From: JBHIET01 sp046760785
GTDB taxonomy: Bacteria > Chloroflexota > Anaerolineae > B4-G1
Reading direction: 5' to 3'
DNA: 7,748 bases
Assembly: GCA_046760785.1 (NCBI GenBank)
Contig: JBHIET010000109.1
Location: 1 to 7,748, forward strand
Each line of letters opens with the position of its first letter. Positions within the stretch are counted from its first letter, which is position 1. Under the pieces are notes generated by a model. That model searched no databases, was not told where the DNA came from, and worked only from the letters and a program-made list of their open reading frames with translations. A program made the translations under genes and the position numbers. Below, piece by piece: positions 1 through 6,115 of the stretch.

Positions 1-254
1 TGTGCTGTCAGTTGAAATCGAATCAAACTCTACCACGATTCGCTGTCATGTCGCCGTATATCGTGATGGGCATTGCAAACCTCCTTATTTGTGCTCCAAC
101 TTGGCTGATCCGTCTCACCTCGGTTGCCCGTCTTGAACCCAAAGAGCCGAAGAACCGAGGGCGCGTCCTAACAACTCAACACACCGATTGACTATAATAG
201 GCCTAACCTCCTTTCTTTCTGGTCTGTGGGCTGGGGATGAGGCGATGACGCAGG
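1..254. other. Intergenic region downstream of the deacetylase gene
   Basis: No convincing gene is seen. The stretch looks less GC-rich than the genes to its right. It holds a purine-rich AAGGAGG-type run on the minus strand near 205-218 with no start codon at a usable distance. It also holds a second Shine-Dalgarno-like run (minus strand, 80-86) that does precede an ATG but opens only a 16-codon frame (listed separately). A TATAAT at 193-198 on the plus strand lacks a recognisable -35 box and has no plus-strand gene to serve. No hairpin followed by a T-run was found after the deacetylase stop. Confidence 0.5.
23..73 (-). other. 16-codon ORF with a strong ribosome binding site; possible start of a broken gene
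   Basis: On the minus strand a complete AAGGAGG (80-86) sits 6 nt before an ATG (71-73). The ATG opens a frame reading MPITIYGDMTANRGRV and then stops. The start context is as good as that of the intact genes here, but the product is too short to identify. Just downstream another frame stays open to the window edge (residues VVEFDSISTDST), so a single frameshift may separate the start from a longer gene beyond the left edge. It may equally be a chance match or a leader peptide. I do not recognise a family. Confidence 0.25.
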
Positions 255-1076
255 CTACTTTGCCACGTCCCCCATCCGGGCGAAGCGCGCCGAACCCTTT
301 GAAAGGACGTGCTGGATGAATCGCTCCAGGAGCGTCATCCGGTGACCGCGCCCGATCACCTGGGGGTGCATAGTGAGCGTGAAGACGCCGTCCTCCTCGT
401 GCTCGACCATGTAGTCGAACTCGCCCGCCCAGATTTCGAAGACCTTGGATGGTGCGGAGAGACCCACCCGCAACGGGTCGAAATTGAAGGTGAAGTGCGG
501 CCAGTCATCCAGGCAGAAGTTCACCGGGAACTCCCACAGCGCTACCTCCTGCCCCATCTGCAGCGGCTCCTCCACCCCCACCCGATCCCCCAACCGGGGG
601 TGATAAGGGTGAAAGTCGCCGACGAAGAGGCTGGAGTCGTAGAGGAAGCCGTGCTCCACCAGCAGAGATAGGGTGACCTCGCTGTAGTCCCAGGACGGAG
701 AGCGGTAGCCCAGGGGCGGGCTCCCCATGAAGCGCTCCAGGACCTCCAGGCCCCGCTCCAGGCTGCGTCGCTCTTCGTCCGGGCTCTGCGTGCTGGGGTC
801 CTGGTGACCGTACCCGTGGTGGGCCACCTCGTGACCGGCGGCCAGGATCACTTCGACGGTGCGGGGGAAGGATTCGGCGGTGTGGCCGGGGGTAAAGAAG
901 GTGGCGGGGATATCATAAGCTGCTAGCAGCTCCAGGATGCGGGGCACTCCCACCCGTGCGCCGTACTCCCCCCGCGAGAGCATCGCCGGGGTGACAACGG
1001 GATAGCCACCCAGCCAGACGCTGAACGCGTCGAAGTCAAAGGTCAGACAGACTGTATAGGGCTTGTTCTCACTCAT
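255..1076 (-). CDS. Polysaccharide deacetylase family protein (NodB domain; PuuE/HpPgdA-like)
   Basis: A 273-residue protein that is essentially one NodB-type carbohydrate esterase 4 domain. Visible motifs in order are TFDFDA (12-17, catalytic and metal Asp), HHGYGH (86-91, giving a His-x3-His metal pair at 87/91), YRSPSW (124-129, motif 3) and MHP (236-238, late catalytic His). The HEVAHHGYGH block and the RSPSW motif resemble the cytosolic branch containing allantoinase PuuE and Helicobacter PgdA rather than the secreted chitin/peptidoglycan deacetylases. No signal peptide is present, which fits a cytoplasmic enzyme. The reaction would be metal-dependent hydrolysis of a C-N (amide) bond; the substrate cannot be read from sequence. 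The ATG at 1074-1076 has an AGGAGG (1083-1088) 6 nt upstream. It follows a gene-remnant zone, so it may once have belonged to a longer operon. Confidence 0.9.
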   Translation of the reverse strand: MSENKPYTVCLTFDFDAFSVWLGGYPVVTPAMLSRGEYGARVGVPRILELLAAYDIPATFFTPGHTAESFPRTVEVILAAGHEVAHHGYGHQDPSTQSPDEERRSLERGLEVLERFMGSPPLGYRSPSWDYSEVTLSLLVEHGFLYDSSLFVGDFHPYHPRLGDRVGVEEPLQMGQEVALWEFPVNFCLDDWPHFTFNFDPLRVGLSAPSKVFEIWAGEFDYMVEHEEDGVFTLTMHPQVIGRGHRMTLLERFIQHVLSKGSARFARMGDVAK

Positions 1077-1115
1077 AAGTATCCTCCTGTGGTCAAGGAT
1101 TGAGGAAAAGGTAAC

Positions 1116-1208
1116 TCATCTAACAATCACCGACGCATCCCGATCAAACGGGTTCGTCCTCATAGCCAGAGAGAACAGATAGGGGTAGTTATCCTTCAAA
1201 TGCTTCAT
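1116..1208 (-). pseudogene. C-terminal tail of an unidentified protein, left at a rearrangement junction
   Basis: A 30-residue frame (MKHLKDNYPYLFSLAMRTNP then FDRDASVIVR) ends at a TGA 39 nt before the deacetylase start. The NYPYLFSLAMRTNPFD block reads like a conserved protein tail, not random translation. I loosely associate such tails with potassium-channel-type membrane proteins of related bacteria, but this is from memory and weak. Its first ATG overlaps the stop of the methyltransferase remnant (ATGA at 1205-1208). The frame is also open further upstream, where it covers antisense-like, unconvincing sequence. The simplest reading is that a deletion fused the head of one gene to the tail of another. 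A coupled 30-residue peptide is the alternative. Confidence 0.4.
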
Positions 1209-1357
1209 ACGAGCAACCGGGCGGGAGGCGGTGAGAGATACTTGGCCAGCGCTCGCATGGTCACGGCGAACTCGGTGGGATTGCGGTCCATCCGCTCCCA
1301 CTCTTGCTCGGCTTGTTGGTCGTAGTGGCGTGCGATCACACCCGACGGTGAACCCAT
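1205..1357 (-). pseudogene. Truncated class I SAM-dependent methyltransferase (N-terminus only)
   Basis: The ATG (1355-1357) overlaps the AlkD stop as TGATG, a typical translational-coupling arrangement. The frame encodes 50 residues: after a short lead, HYDQQAEQEWERMDRNPTEF and then TMRALAKYLSPPPARLL, followed by a stop. This is the recognisable head of class I SAM methyltransferases, in which a PPARVLDIGGGPG-type motif I comes next. The frame breaks exactly where motif I should begin, so the whole SAM-binding Rossmann fold is missing. Intact relatives are around 250-270 residues. The fragment cannot be catalytic. It implies that AlkD was once co-translated with a methyltransferase. Confidence 0.7.
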
Positions 1358-2079
1358 CAGCTCTTGCCCCTCCCACTCTTGAGCCCGGTGCGCAATTTGT
1401 TGCTCACCTCGCGCACGACGTGGGCGGCCAGCACGCCTCGGTTCTCCTCCAGGTAGGCCGCTACCCGGTCGGCGTGCATCTTGCTCATCTCCCGCAGCGC
1501 CCAGGAGACGGCCTTGGTGATCATCGGGTCCTTCTCCTCCTTGACCCGGTCAATCAGCTCCAGGGTGAGGTCGGGGATGGTGAAGTCCGTGTGGCCCCGG
1601 TTGATCGGGACGGTGGCCACTAGTGCCAGCCGGCGGCTCCACATCCCCTCGTCGGCGATGAGCATCTGCAGATAGCGCAGACGGCTTTCTGGATCCGCCA
1701 GCAGCCAGGGACTCAGCACCCACACGGCCAGCCCGTCGGTCACCTCCCAGTTGTCCAAGTCCTGCCGCCAGCGCTCGAAGTGCGCCCAGGTCAGGTCTGG
1801 AATCCGACGCTTGTAGCGGCCAAGCAGATAGATGGCGAGCAACCGCTCCTCACGCGATTCCCCATCCCATAGCACTCCCACCAGGGTCATCAACTCCTCG
1901 TGGGCGATTTTCTTGTGGGCGCGTTGCCAATCGCGGGCGATCTGCCGCAGTTGCGGCACCCGCACGCCGTACACCTTTAGTTGGGTGCGCATCACCATCG
2001 TCGCCCCTTTCTGGTACTTGGGCTCGGCGTGCTGGCGGATCTGATTCAGCAGTCCTTCTACTTCCGCCTCCACATTCAT
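1357..2079 (-). CDS. DNA alkylation repair protein, AlkD-type HEAT-repeat glycosylase
   Basis: A 240-residue all-helical protein of the AlkC/AlkD superfamily, close to the usual length. AlkD excises positively charged alkylated bases (3-methyl and 7-methyl purines) without flipping the base. Key residues of Bacillus cereus AlkD (W109, D113, R148, W187) have clear counterparts: W111 and D115 in NWEVTDGLA, R149 or R150 in WSRRLALVA, and W193 in ITKAVSWALREMSK. The ATG at 2077-2079 (MNVEAE) is chosen because GGAGG (2087-2091) lies 7 nt upstream. An upstream in-frame start at 2190 would begin inside the promoter's -35 box. The gene has its own promoter and overlaps a methyltransferase remnant at its 3' end. 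Expected location is the cytoplasm, on DNA. Confidence 0.9.
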   Translation of the reverse strand: MNVEAEVEGLLNQIRQHAEPKYQKGATMVMRTQLKVYGVRVPQLRQIARDWQRAHKKIAHEELMTLVGVLWDGESREERLLAIYLLGRYKRRIPDLTWAHFERWRQDLDNWEVTDGLAVWVLSPWLLADPESRLRYLQMLIADEGMWSRRLALVATVPINRGHTDFTIPDLTLELIDRVKEEKDPMITKAVSWALREMSKMHADRVAAYLEENRGVLAAHVVREVSNKLRTGLKSGRGKS

Positions 2080-2085
2080 CGTTGT

Positions 2086-2123
2086 GCCTCCGGCGCCGCT
2101 TGATGGATCAGGCCATCGGAGCC
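2086..2123 (-). promoter_or_regulatory. Possible leader hairpin covering the AlkD ribosome binding site
   Basis: In the AlkD leader (minus strand) GATGG (2113-2117) can pair with CCATC (2102-2106) around a 6-nt loop. GGCTCC (2118-2123) can pair, with one mismatch, with GGAGGC (2086-2091), which contains the Shine-Dalgarno sequence. A 9-nt bulge (AAGCGGCGC, near 2093-2101) separates the two helices. If it forms it would lower translation initiation. The bulge and mismatch make this tentative; no energy calculation was possible. Confidence 0.2.
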
Positions 2124-2163
2124 GACCGCTGCCTGCCCTCCTGATGCGTTCAAATTGTGCTGG

Positions 2164-2192
2164 AGTATAGCACACCAGGTGGGATTTCACAA
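2164..2192 (-). promoter_or_regulatory. Extended -10 sigma-70-type promoter for AlkD
   Basis: Minus-strand -10 box TATACT (2164-2169) is preceded by TGC (2170-2172), giving an extended -10 (TGnTATACT). A 17-nt spacer separates it from TTGTGA (2187-2192), which matches 4 of 6 bases of the -35 consensus. It lies in the 138-nt gap after the HicB-DinB gene. A transcript would carry a leader of nearly 80 nt before the AlkD ATG, so AlkD can be expressed independently of the upstream operon. Confidence 0.6.
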
Positions 2193-2217
2193 CCAGTGAT
2201 CGCTGTTAACGCTGAGT

Positions 2218-3942
2218 TCACTCCACTTTTCTCACTGCGTCCCTCAAGTCCTCGGCGTGTTCATGGTCATGGGCCAGGTAGACACAGACCCACCGGTAAG
2301 CTGGGCCCTCTTGACTCCAGGGGAAGGGAAATGACCGGGCCAAATCGGCCTGGCTCATGCCGTTCAGGACCTCCAGCAGCGTCTCACGCGCCGCGTGGAG
2401 TTCGACCCAGACCTCCTCCCACGACTGATCGCGGCGAGCATCGACGTGAACCTGGTTCCAGACATCAATATCCTCGATGTGCTCGACCTGGGGCGGCCGG
2501 CCGGTGGCCATCTGGCGCAACCCTTCCTCGCCCAGCCATTCCCAATCGGTGATATGCCCCAATACGTCTTTAAGTGTCCATTCCCCGCAGACGGGACGCG
2601 ACGCTCGCTCCTCCGGCGGAATCAGGGCGGCAACGGCCAGCAGCTCCTCGCGCGCGGCAGCCAGTCCGGCCAGCAGGATCGGTTTGGGGCCGGTTTTCTC
2701 CTCCGACCCCGCAGCCTCTCGCCAGGCGGCGATCTGGGCAGCGTGTTCGGCGTCGTGCCGCCACTGGACCTCGAGACACCCGGGGAAAGACCAGTCCTCG
2801 CTCTCGAAGGAACGGAGCCGGGCGAACTCTTCCTCGGGCAAGGTCCGCAGCCAAGCCACCCAATCTGCCCGCGCAGCCCGCAGTTCTGCCAATACCTCGG
2901 TCAAGGTTCGGTCGTGCCATTCAGCCACAACGGCTGCATTGAAAGTATCCACATCCTGGGCCGCGGCAAGATCAGGGACTTCTCCGGCCAACATGCGCTT
3001 CATCTCCCGCTTCTCCCAGCGATCCCAGGCGGCGACGTGGGCCAGCAGGTCCTTGGCCGTCCAATCGCCCTCCTCAAAGACCGGCAACTCGGTGAGTCGT
3101 TTCTCGTCCAGGCCGATGAGTTGCCACAGCAACCCGGCTCGTTCGGCGGCCAGGCGAGCCAGCAGGTGACAGCGGTAGACTGCCAGGATCTCCCGGGCCT
3201 GAGCTGTGTGCTCCCGTTCGTGCTCCAGGAAACGGCGCAGCACCTTGCGTGCTGTCCACGATTCCTCAGGATGGTTAGTCCAGCGGGTGGGATGGAAGAC
3301 ACCGGATCGCTCTTCTTCGGTGAGTTGCCGCAGCCGGGCCAGAGCGGTGCGCCGCTCCATCTCCAGGAACTCGAAGATGGGCAGCTCCTCGTCGTGCTCC
3401 CACTCCGATGGCAGGGTTTCAGGCTCCACGATGCGCGAGACGTACCACTCCTCGGCGTTGCCAACGTGGCGCAGCAGGCGGCGGATGCTAAAGGACCGCG
3501 GGCCAGGCTGCCAGTCCAGCACGTCGTCCGGCAGCCCGCGGACCAGGGCCAGCAGGTCGGCACGGGCGTGAGTCATCATACGGAAAGCCCACTCCATCTC
3601 CTCTGGGGTGACGGGCTCCCGATCAGGAGGGAAAAGCGCGGCGGCGTCTCCCGGATCGAAGGGGCCGAGGCCAGTGCTCTCGCCAGCGATCTCAATCCCG
3701 ATAGATTCGTCTTCGGGCGGGGCAGGCTCACCGTGGCGGCGCAGCCAGGCGTGAGTTTCGCGGGTGGCTTCTGGCACTCGGCTCAGGGCCTCGTCGCGGG
3801 TCGGCGCACGGACGATGCAGCCGGGCAGAGCCTGCCCTGAGCTGTGTGGTGAGGCTGTCGAATCACCGGTCGAGGGGTTGAGCACGTGGGCCATGCACCG
3901 GCCGTCGTCAGCGATTTCCAGGTAGACACGGTAATGAATCAT
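2218..3942 (-). CDS. HicB-like domain fused to three tandem DinB-fold domains
   Basis: A 574-residue soluble multidomain protein. Residues 1-70 resemble the HicB antitoxin-like fold (IHYRVYLEIADDGRCMAHVL, then LPGCIVRAPTRDEAL). A linker to about 110 follows, then three DinB four-helix domains at about 115-255, 256-410 and 418-570. Each keeps the DinB metal triad of one His plus His-x3-His: H159/H241/H245, H302/H396/H400 and H463/H558/H562. Domains 2 and 3, with VDTFN and IDVWN segments, look like the ClbS/DfsB-type subgroup. DinB-fold proteins include thiol transferases, hydrolases and stress proteins, so the reaction is not predictable. The ATG at 3940-3942 is preferred because it forms an ATGA overlap with the upstream winged-helix gene; an in-frame ATG at 3969 would add 9 residues. 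A 16-residue insertion interrupts the HicB part. Confidence 0.85.
   Translation of the reverse strand: MIHYRVYLEIADDGRCMAHVLNPSTGDSTASPHSSGQALPGCIVRAPTRDEALSRVPEATRETHAWLRRHGEPAPPEDESIGIEIAGESTGLGPFDPGDAAALFPPDREPVTPEEMEWAFRMMTHARADLLALVRGLPDDVLDWQPGPRSFSIRRLLRHVGNAEEWYVSRIVEPETLPSEWEHDEELPIFEFLEMERRTALARLRQLTEEERSGVFHPTRWTNHPEESWTARKVLRRFLEHEREHTAQAREILAVYRCHLLARLAAERAGLLWQLIGLDEKRLTELPVFEEGDWTAKDLLAHVAAWDRWEKREMKRMLAGEVPDLAAAQDVDTFNAAVVAEWHDRTLTEVLAELRAARADWVAWLRTLPEEEFARLRSFESEDWSFPGCLEVQWRHDAEHAAQIAAWREAAGSEEKTGPKPILLAGLAAAREELLAVAALIPPEERASRPVCGEWTLKDVLGHITDWEWLGEEGLRQMATGRPPQVEHIEDIDVWNQVHVDARRDQSWEEVWVELHAARETLLEVLNGMSQADLARSFPFPWSQEGPAYRWVCVYLAHDHEHAEDLRDAVRKVE
3829..3879 (-). repeat. 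Repeat-like in-frame insertion inside the HicB-like domain
   Basis: In HicB-like relatives the strand ending MAHVLD runs directly into LPGC. Here residues 22-38 (NPSTGDSTASPHSSGQA) sit between them, about 16 extra residues (48 nt). The coding strand includes ATTCGACAGCCTCA and AGCTCAGGGCAGGCT. The first resembles TTTCGACAAGCTCA in the dispersed repeat at 7504-7523 (12 of 14 bases). The second resembles a TCAGGGCAGGCT motif I recall from short repeats of Chloroflexota-like genomes. The composition (Ser, Thr, Pro, Gly) also fits translated repeat. It keeps the frame open, so it is tolerated or recent. An unusual but native loop is the alternative. Confidence 0.45.
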
Positions 3943-4841
3943 GGAGCCGTCCCCCTCAACCCATCCCACAGCCGGGTTAGCAGGTCGGCCAACTCAGCTC
4001 TCTCGGCGTCGCCCAGGCAGTCCCAGGGGGCGAAGAAGTAGCGATCGGTGTCGGCCTCGACCTGGTCGCGGAATTGCTGACCGGTCTCGGTCAGCCGTGG
4101 GGCACTGTCCGGGCCTTCGATGAACTTGCGCTCCTGCAGTTGACCCAGTGCTTCGACGTAGACGTGGGACGGGTGGCCGCGATGAGCCAGTTGTTCGCAT
4201 ACCGCTTCAAGCGAGCCGGCCTCGCCGCGCCAGAGCAGGGTCAGCGTTTCCAGCGCTGTACCGCTCAACCCCGAGGGCTGCCATGCAGCCAGGTGGGCAT
4301 CGTCGCGGTACGCGCCCAGGCAGGAGAAGGCCTGCTCGATGTAGGGCAGCGGCGGGCTGGGCGACGGCATCAGTTTGTGGCTGAGGCGGATGGACCAGGT
4401 GTCTGGTGGGGAGGGTGTATTCAGGCTGGCCTGCACCAGCCGGTCGAGCAGGCGAACAAGCCGTTCCGAGTCGGCCGGGGACAGTGGATCGGCCTCGGCC
4501 ATAGCTGCACGCACTTCCTCGATGAAGCGCTGCGCCTCGGTGCGGCCGGTTTCGGTCAGGCGGTACTCACCCGGCGCTACCTCCTCCAGGTAGCCCTTCT
4601 CGGCAGCGGCGGCCAAGCGAGCCAGGTAGGCGTCGGCAGCCGTGTAGGGGCCGCGCACGTGGAGCCGGGCCGGGGTTGTTGTCTCGGGTTCGAAGGTGAG
4701 GGCCGCCAGCACCAGACCCCAGGTTGGGACGTCCAGACCGCTCTCGGCGCTCAGACGTTCGAGGGTTGGCCTGAAGTGCGGACCGAGCGCAGCCCAGGCC
4801 TCGCGGGTCAGATTCCATAGCGTTTGGTCGTTCGTTGTCAT
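3939..4841 (-). CDS. Two-segment winged-helix protein, SCO6745-like in its C-terminal half
   Basis: A 300-residue protein with two wing-like elements of the same style. The first is YTAADAYLARLAAAAEKGYL...YRLTETGR (66-100), followed by a MarR-like helical stretch (LSPADSERLVRLLDRLV, 120-136). The second is HVYVEALGQLQERKFIEG...PRLTETGQQF (226-257) with a helical end (AERAELADLLTRLWDGL). The segment DDAHLAAWQPSGLSGTALE (180-198) and the closing EADTDRYFFAPW resemble the SCO6745 helix-turn-helix family. It probably binds DNA or a small ligand and may regulate its operon; no operator was identified. The ATG at 4839-4841 has AGGAG (4848-4852) 6 nt upstream. Its TGA overlaps the ATG of the HicB-DinB gene (ATGA), so the two are likely co-translated. 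A role as a non-DNA-binding scaffold cannot be excluded. Confidence 0.7.
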   Translation of the reverse strand: MTTNDQTLWNLTREAWAALGPHFRPTLERLSAESGLDVPTWGLVLAALTFEPETTTPARLHVRGPYTAADAYLARLAAAAEKGYLEEVAPGEYRLTETGRTEAQRFIEEVRAAMAEADPLSPADSERLVRLLDRLVQASLNTPSPPDTWSIRLSHKLMPSPSPPLPYIEQAFSCLGAYRDDAHLAAWQPSGLSGTALETLTLLWRGEAGSLEAVCEQLAHRGHPSHVYVEALGQLQERKFIEGPDSAPRLTETGQQFRDQVEADTDRYFFAPWDCLGDAERAELADLLTRLWDGLRGTAP

Positions 4842-4906
4842 GGTTCTCTCCTCTCATATGTTCCCTTGAGCATTTGCTTCATAATCCATAGGTTTCTCTA
4901 ACGCGG

Positions 4907-5887
4907 TCAGTATCCCGCCTGCACGTCAACTCTGTTCGGCATCGGCTCCCCTCTCGCCGCCGCGTTGAGCAACGTCGCCAGACAGGCCATACACTGCCCC
5001 TCCGTCTCGCTGGAATACCCAGCCCGGTGTGGACTCATCACAACGTTTTCCAGTTCGTGAAAAGGGTAAACCGAGGGGGGCGTGTGGGACCGACTGGACC
5101 CGTCGGCAGGATAATTATACCACACGTCCAGCCCGGCAGCGCACAGGGTGCCATCGCGCAGGGCATGATACAGAGCGGCCTCGTTCACAATAGGCCCGCG
5201 CCCGACGTTGACCAGCACCGCACCGGGAGGTAGCAAGGCCAACTCTTCCTCACCGATGAGCCCATCCGTTTCTGGCGTGCGTGGCAGGCAGACGATGAGC
5301 ACGTTCGCGCGAGGCAGCAGGCGCTGGAGCGCATCCGGCGGGTGGATCTCGTCAGGGGTACTGTGCGGCCCAGAAGCGTGACGCCGGATAGCCATCACCT
5401 GCATGCCCAGTCCACGGCAAGTACGGGCCACTCGCCGTCCAATCGCACCATAGCCCAGGATCAGCGCGGTCTTCCCCTCCAGGGGGATGGCCGGTTTGGG
5501 TTCGTAGCGCGGGGTCCAATCATGGGCGCGGAAGATTCGGTCCACGGGAACGATGAATTTCGCCGCAGCCAGCATCAGGGTGATGGCCATTTCGGCACTG
5601 GGAGCGGCGTTGTAGTGCAGGTTGTGAACGGCGATGTGGGGAAAGTCGAGCATCAGTTCGCGCGTCGCCTTGGGCAGGCCGGTCCACGGGACGACAAGGG
5701 TGTGCAGATTGGAGCTGGCAATGATATGCTCGCGCCGGGGACGGCCAGCGACGAGGATGTGATAGTCAGCAGGCGTGGGAAGGTCAGGGCCGAGGGTAAG
5801 GTGGATGTCCGGGTGCAGGCTGGCACGCAAGCGAGCCAGGGAATCAGGGTCAGGTGGGCGGAGTAGGTGGACGGACAACTCCATCAT
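4907..5887 (-). CDS. D-isomer-specific 2-hydroxyacid dehydrogenase family protein
   Basis: A 326-residue NAD(P)-dependent oxidoreductase that would interconvert a 2-keto acid and its D-2-hydroxy acid. The catalytic flanking domain is at the N-terminus (HNLHYNAAPSAEMAITLML, 88-106). The Rossmann fold follows with GYGAIG (145-150). NVGRGPIVNE (227-236) carries the substrate-binding Arg230, and MSPHRAGYSS (284-293) carries the catalytic His287. The Glu that normally polarises this His lies in a DVFxxEP-type motif; here the motif is DVWYNYP (254-260) with Tyr259 in the Glu position. I believe DVWYNYP-type sequences recur in a subfamily, so this may be a lineage feature, not damage. Start 5887 has AGAGG (5894-5898) 6 nt upstream; a second ATG follows immediately. 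It begins 3 nt after the remnant ORF ends, so it is in the transporter's transcription unit. Substrate unknown. Confidence 0.85.
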   Translation of the reverse strand: MMELSVHLLRPPDPDSLARLRASLHPDIHLTLGPDLPTPADYHILVAGRPRREHIIASSNLHTLVVPWTGLPKATRELMLDFPHIAVHNLHYNAAPSAEMAITLMLAAAKFIVPVDRIFRAHDWTPRYEPKPAIPLEGKTALILGYGAIGRRVARTCRGLGMQVMAIRRHASGPHSTPDEIHPPDALQRLLPRANVLIVCLPRTPETDGLIGEEELALLPPGAVLVNVGRGPIVNEAALYHALRDGTLCAAGLDVWYNYPADGSSRSHTPPSVYPFHELENVVMSPHRAGYSSETEGQCMACLATLLNAAARGEPMPNRVDVQAGY

Positions 5888-5890
5888 CTC

Positions 5891-6115
5891 TTACCTCTGC
5901 AAGACCCGGCCCCGCCGCCTACGGCTTACGAGCCGCCCATCCCGGGCCACGATCCGCCCCGAGATCAACGCCACCTCGATACCTGTCGGCGGGACGTCGG
6001 GCGGTGTTGGCGTCCACCGTATAGCCGAGCCCCACGGTCCACCGCAGGAGAGCGATCTCCTGCTTGAGCCGCCGCAGAGCGCGAGGGTGGTTGACCTTCT
6101 CCACTCGAAGCTCAT
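5891..6115 (-). pseudogene. Degenerate remnant between transporter and dehydrogenase; amidohydrolase-like tail
   Basis: A 74-codon frame starts at an ATG overlapping the transporter stop (ATGA, 6112-6115) and ends 3 nt before the dehydrogenase ATG. Its middle is Arg/Ser-rich and unconvincing. Its last 30 or so residues (TGIEVALISGRIVARDGRLV, then SRRRRGRVLQR) look like the C-terminus of amidohydrolases such as N-acyl-D-amino-acid deacylases, which end in NGxVVxxDGxxTGARPGRVLR-like sequence. A second frame (GTG at 6102-6104) gives a more protein-like first part (VEKVNHPRALRRLKQEIALL). I infer an internally deleted and frameshifted gene that kept its two junctions with its neighbours. A real 74-residue coupled protein is possible but less likely. 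Confidence 0.5.

Noticed and set aside
48..191. Plus-strand 47-codon frame near the left edge
   Set aside because: No Shine-Dalgarno sequence, no recognisable family, and it is the only plus-strand candidate in an otherwise one-directional window.
193..198. TATAAT on the plus strand
   Set aside because: No -35 box at 15-18 nt and no plus-strand gene downstream.
2080..2190. Upstream extension of AlkD to an ATG at 2190
   Set aside because: The extension runs through the promoter and its residues are not AlkD-like, whereas the ATG at 2079 has a well-placed GGAGG.
2395..3840. Long plus-strand open frame (481 codons) opposite the HicB-DinB gene
   Set aside because: It lies entirely antisense to a gene with clear domains and motifs. 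Its translation is Gln/Gly/Pro-rich without a recognisable domain, as expected for the complement of a GC-rich gene.
3829..3942. HicB-like start as part of a toxin-antitoxin pair
   Set aside because: No HicA-like small ORF is adjacent; the neighbouring gene is a 300-residue winged-helix protein and the HicB-like domain is fused to DinB domains.
4074..4820. Plus-strand open frame opposite the winged-helix gene
   Set aside because: No ribosome binding site or domain; it mirrors codon bias of the real minus-strand gene.
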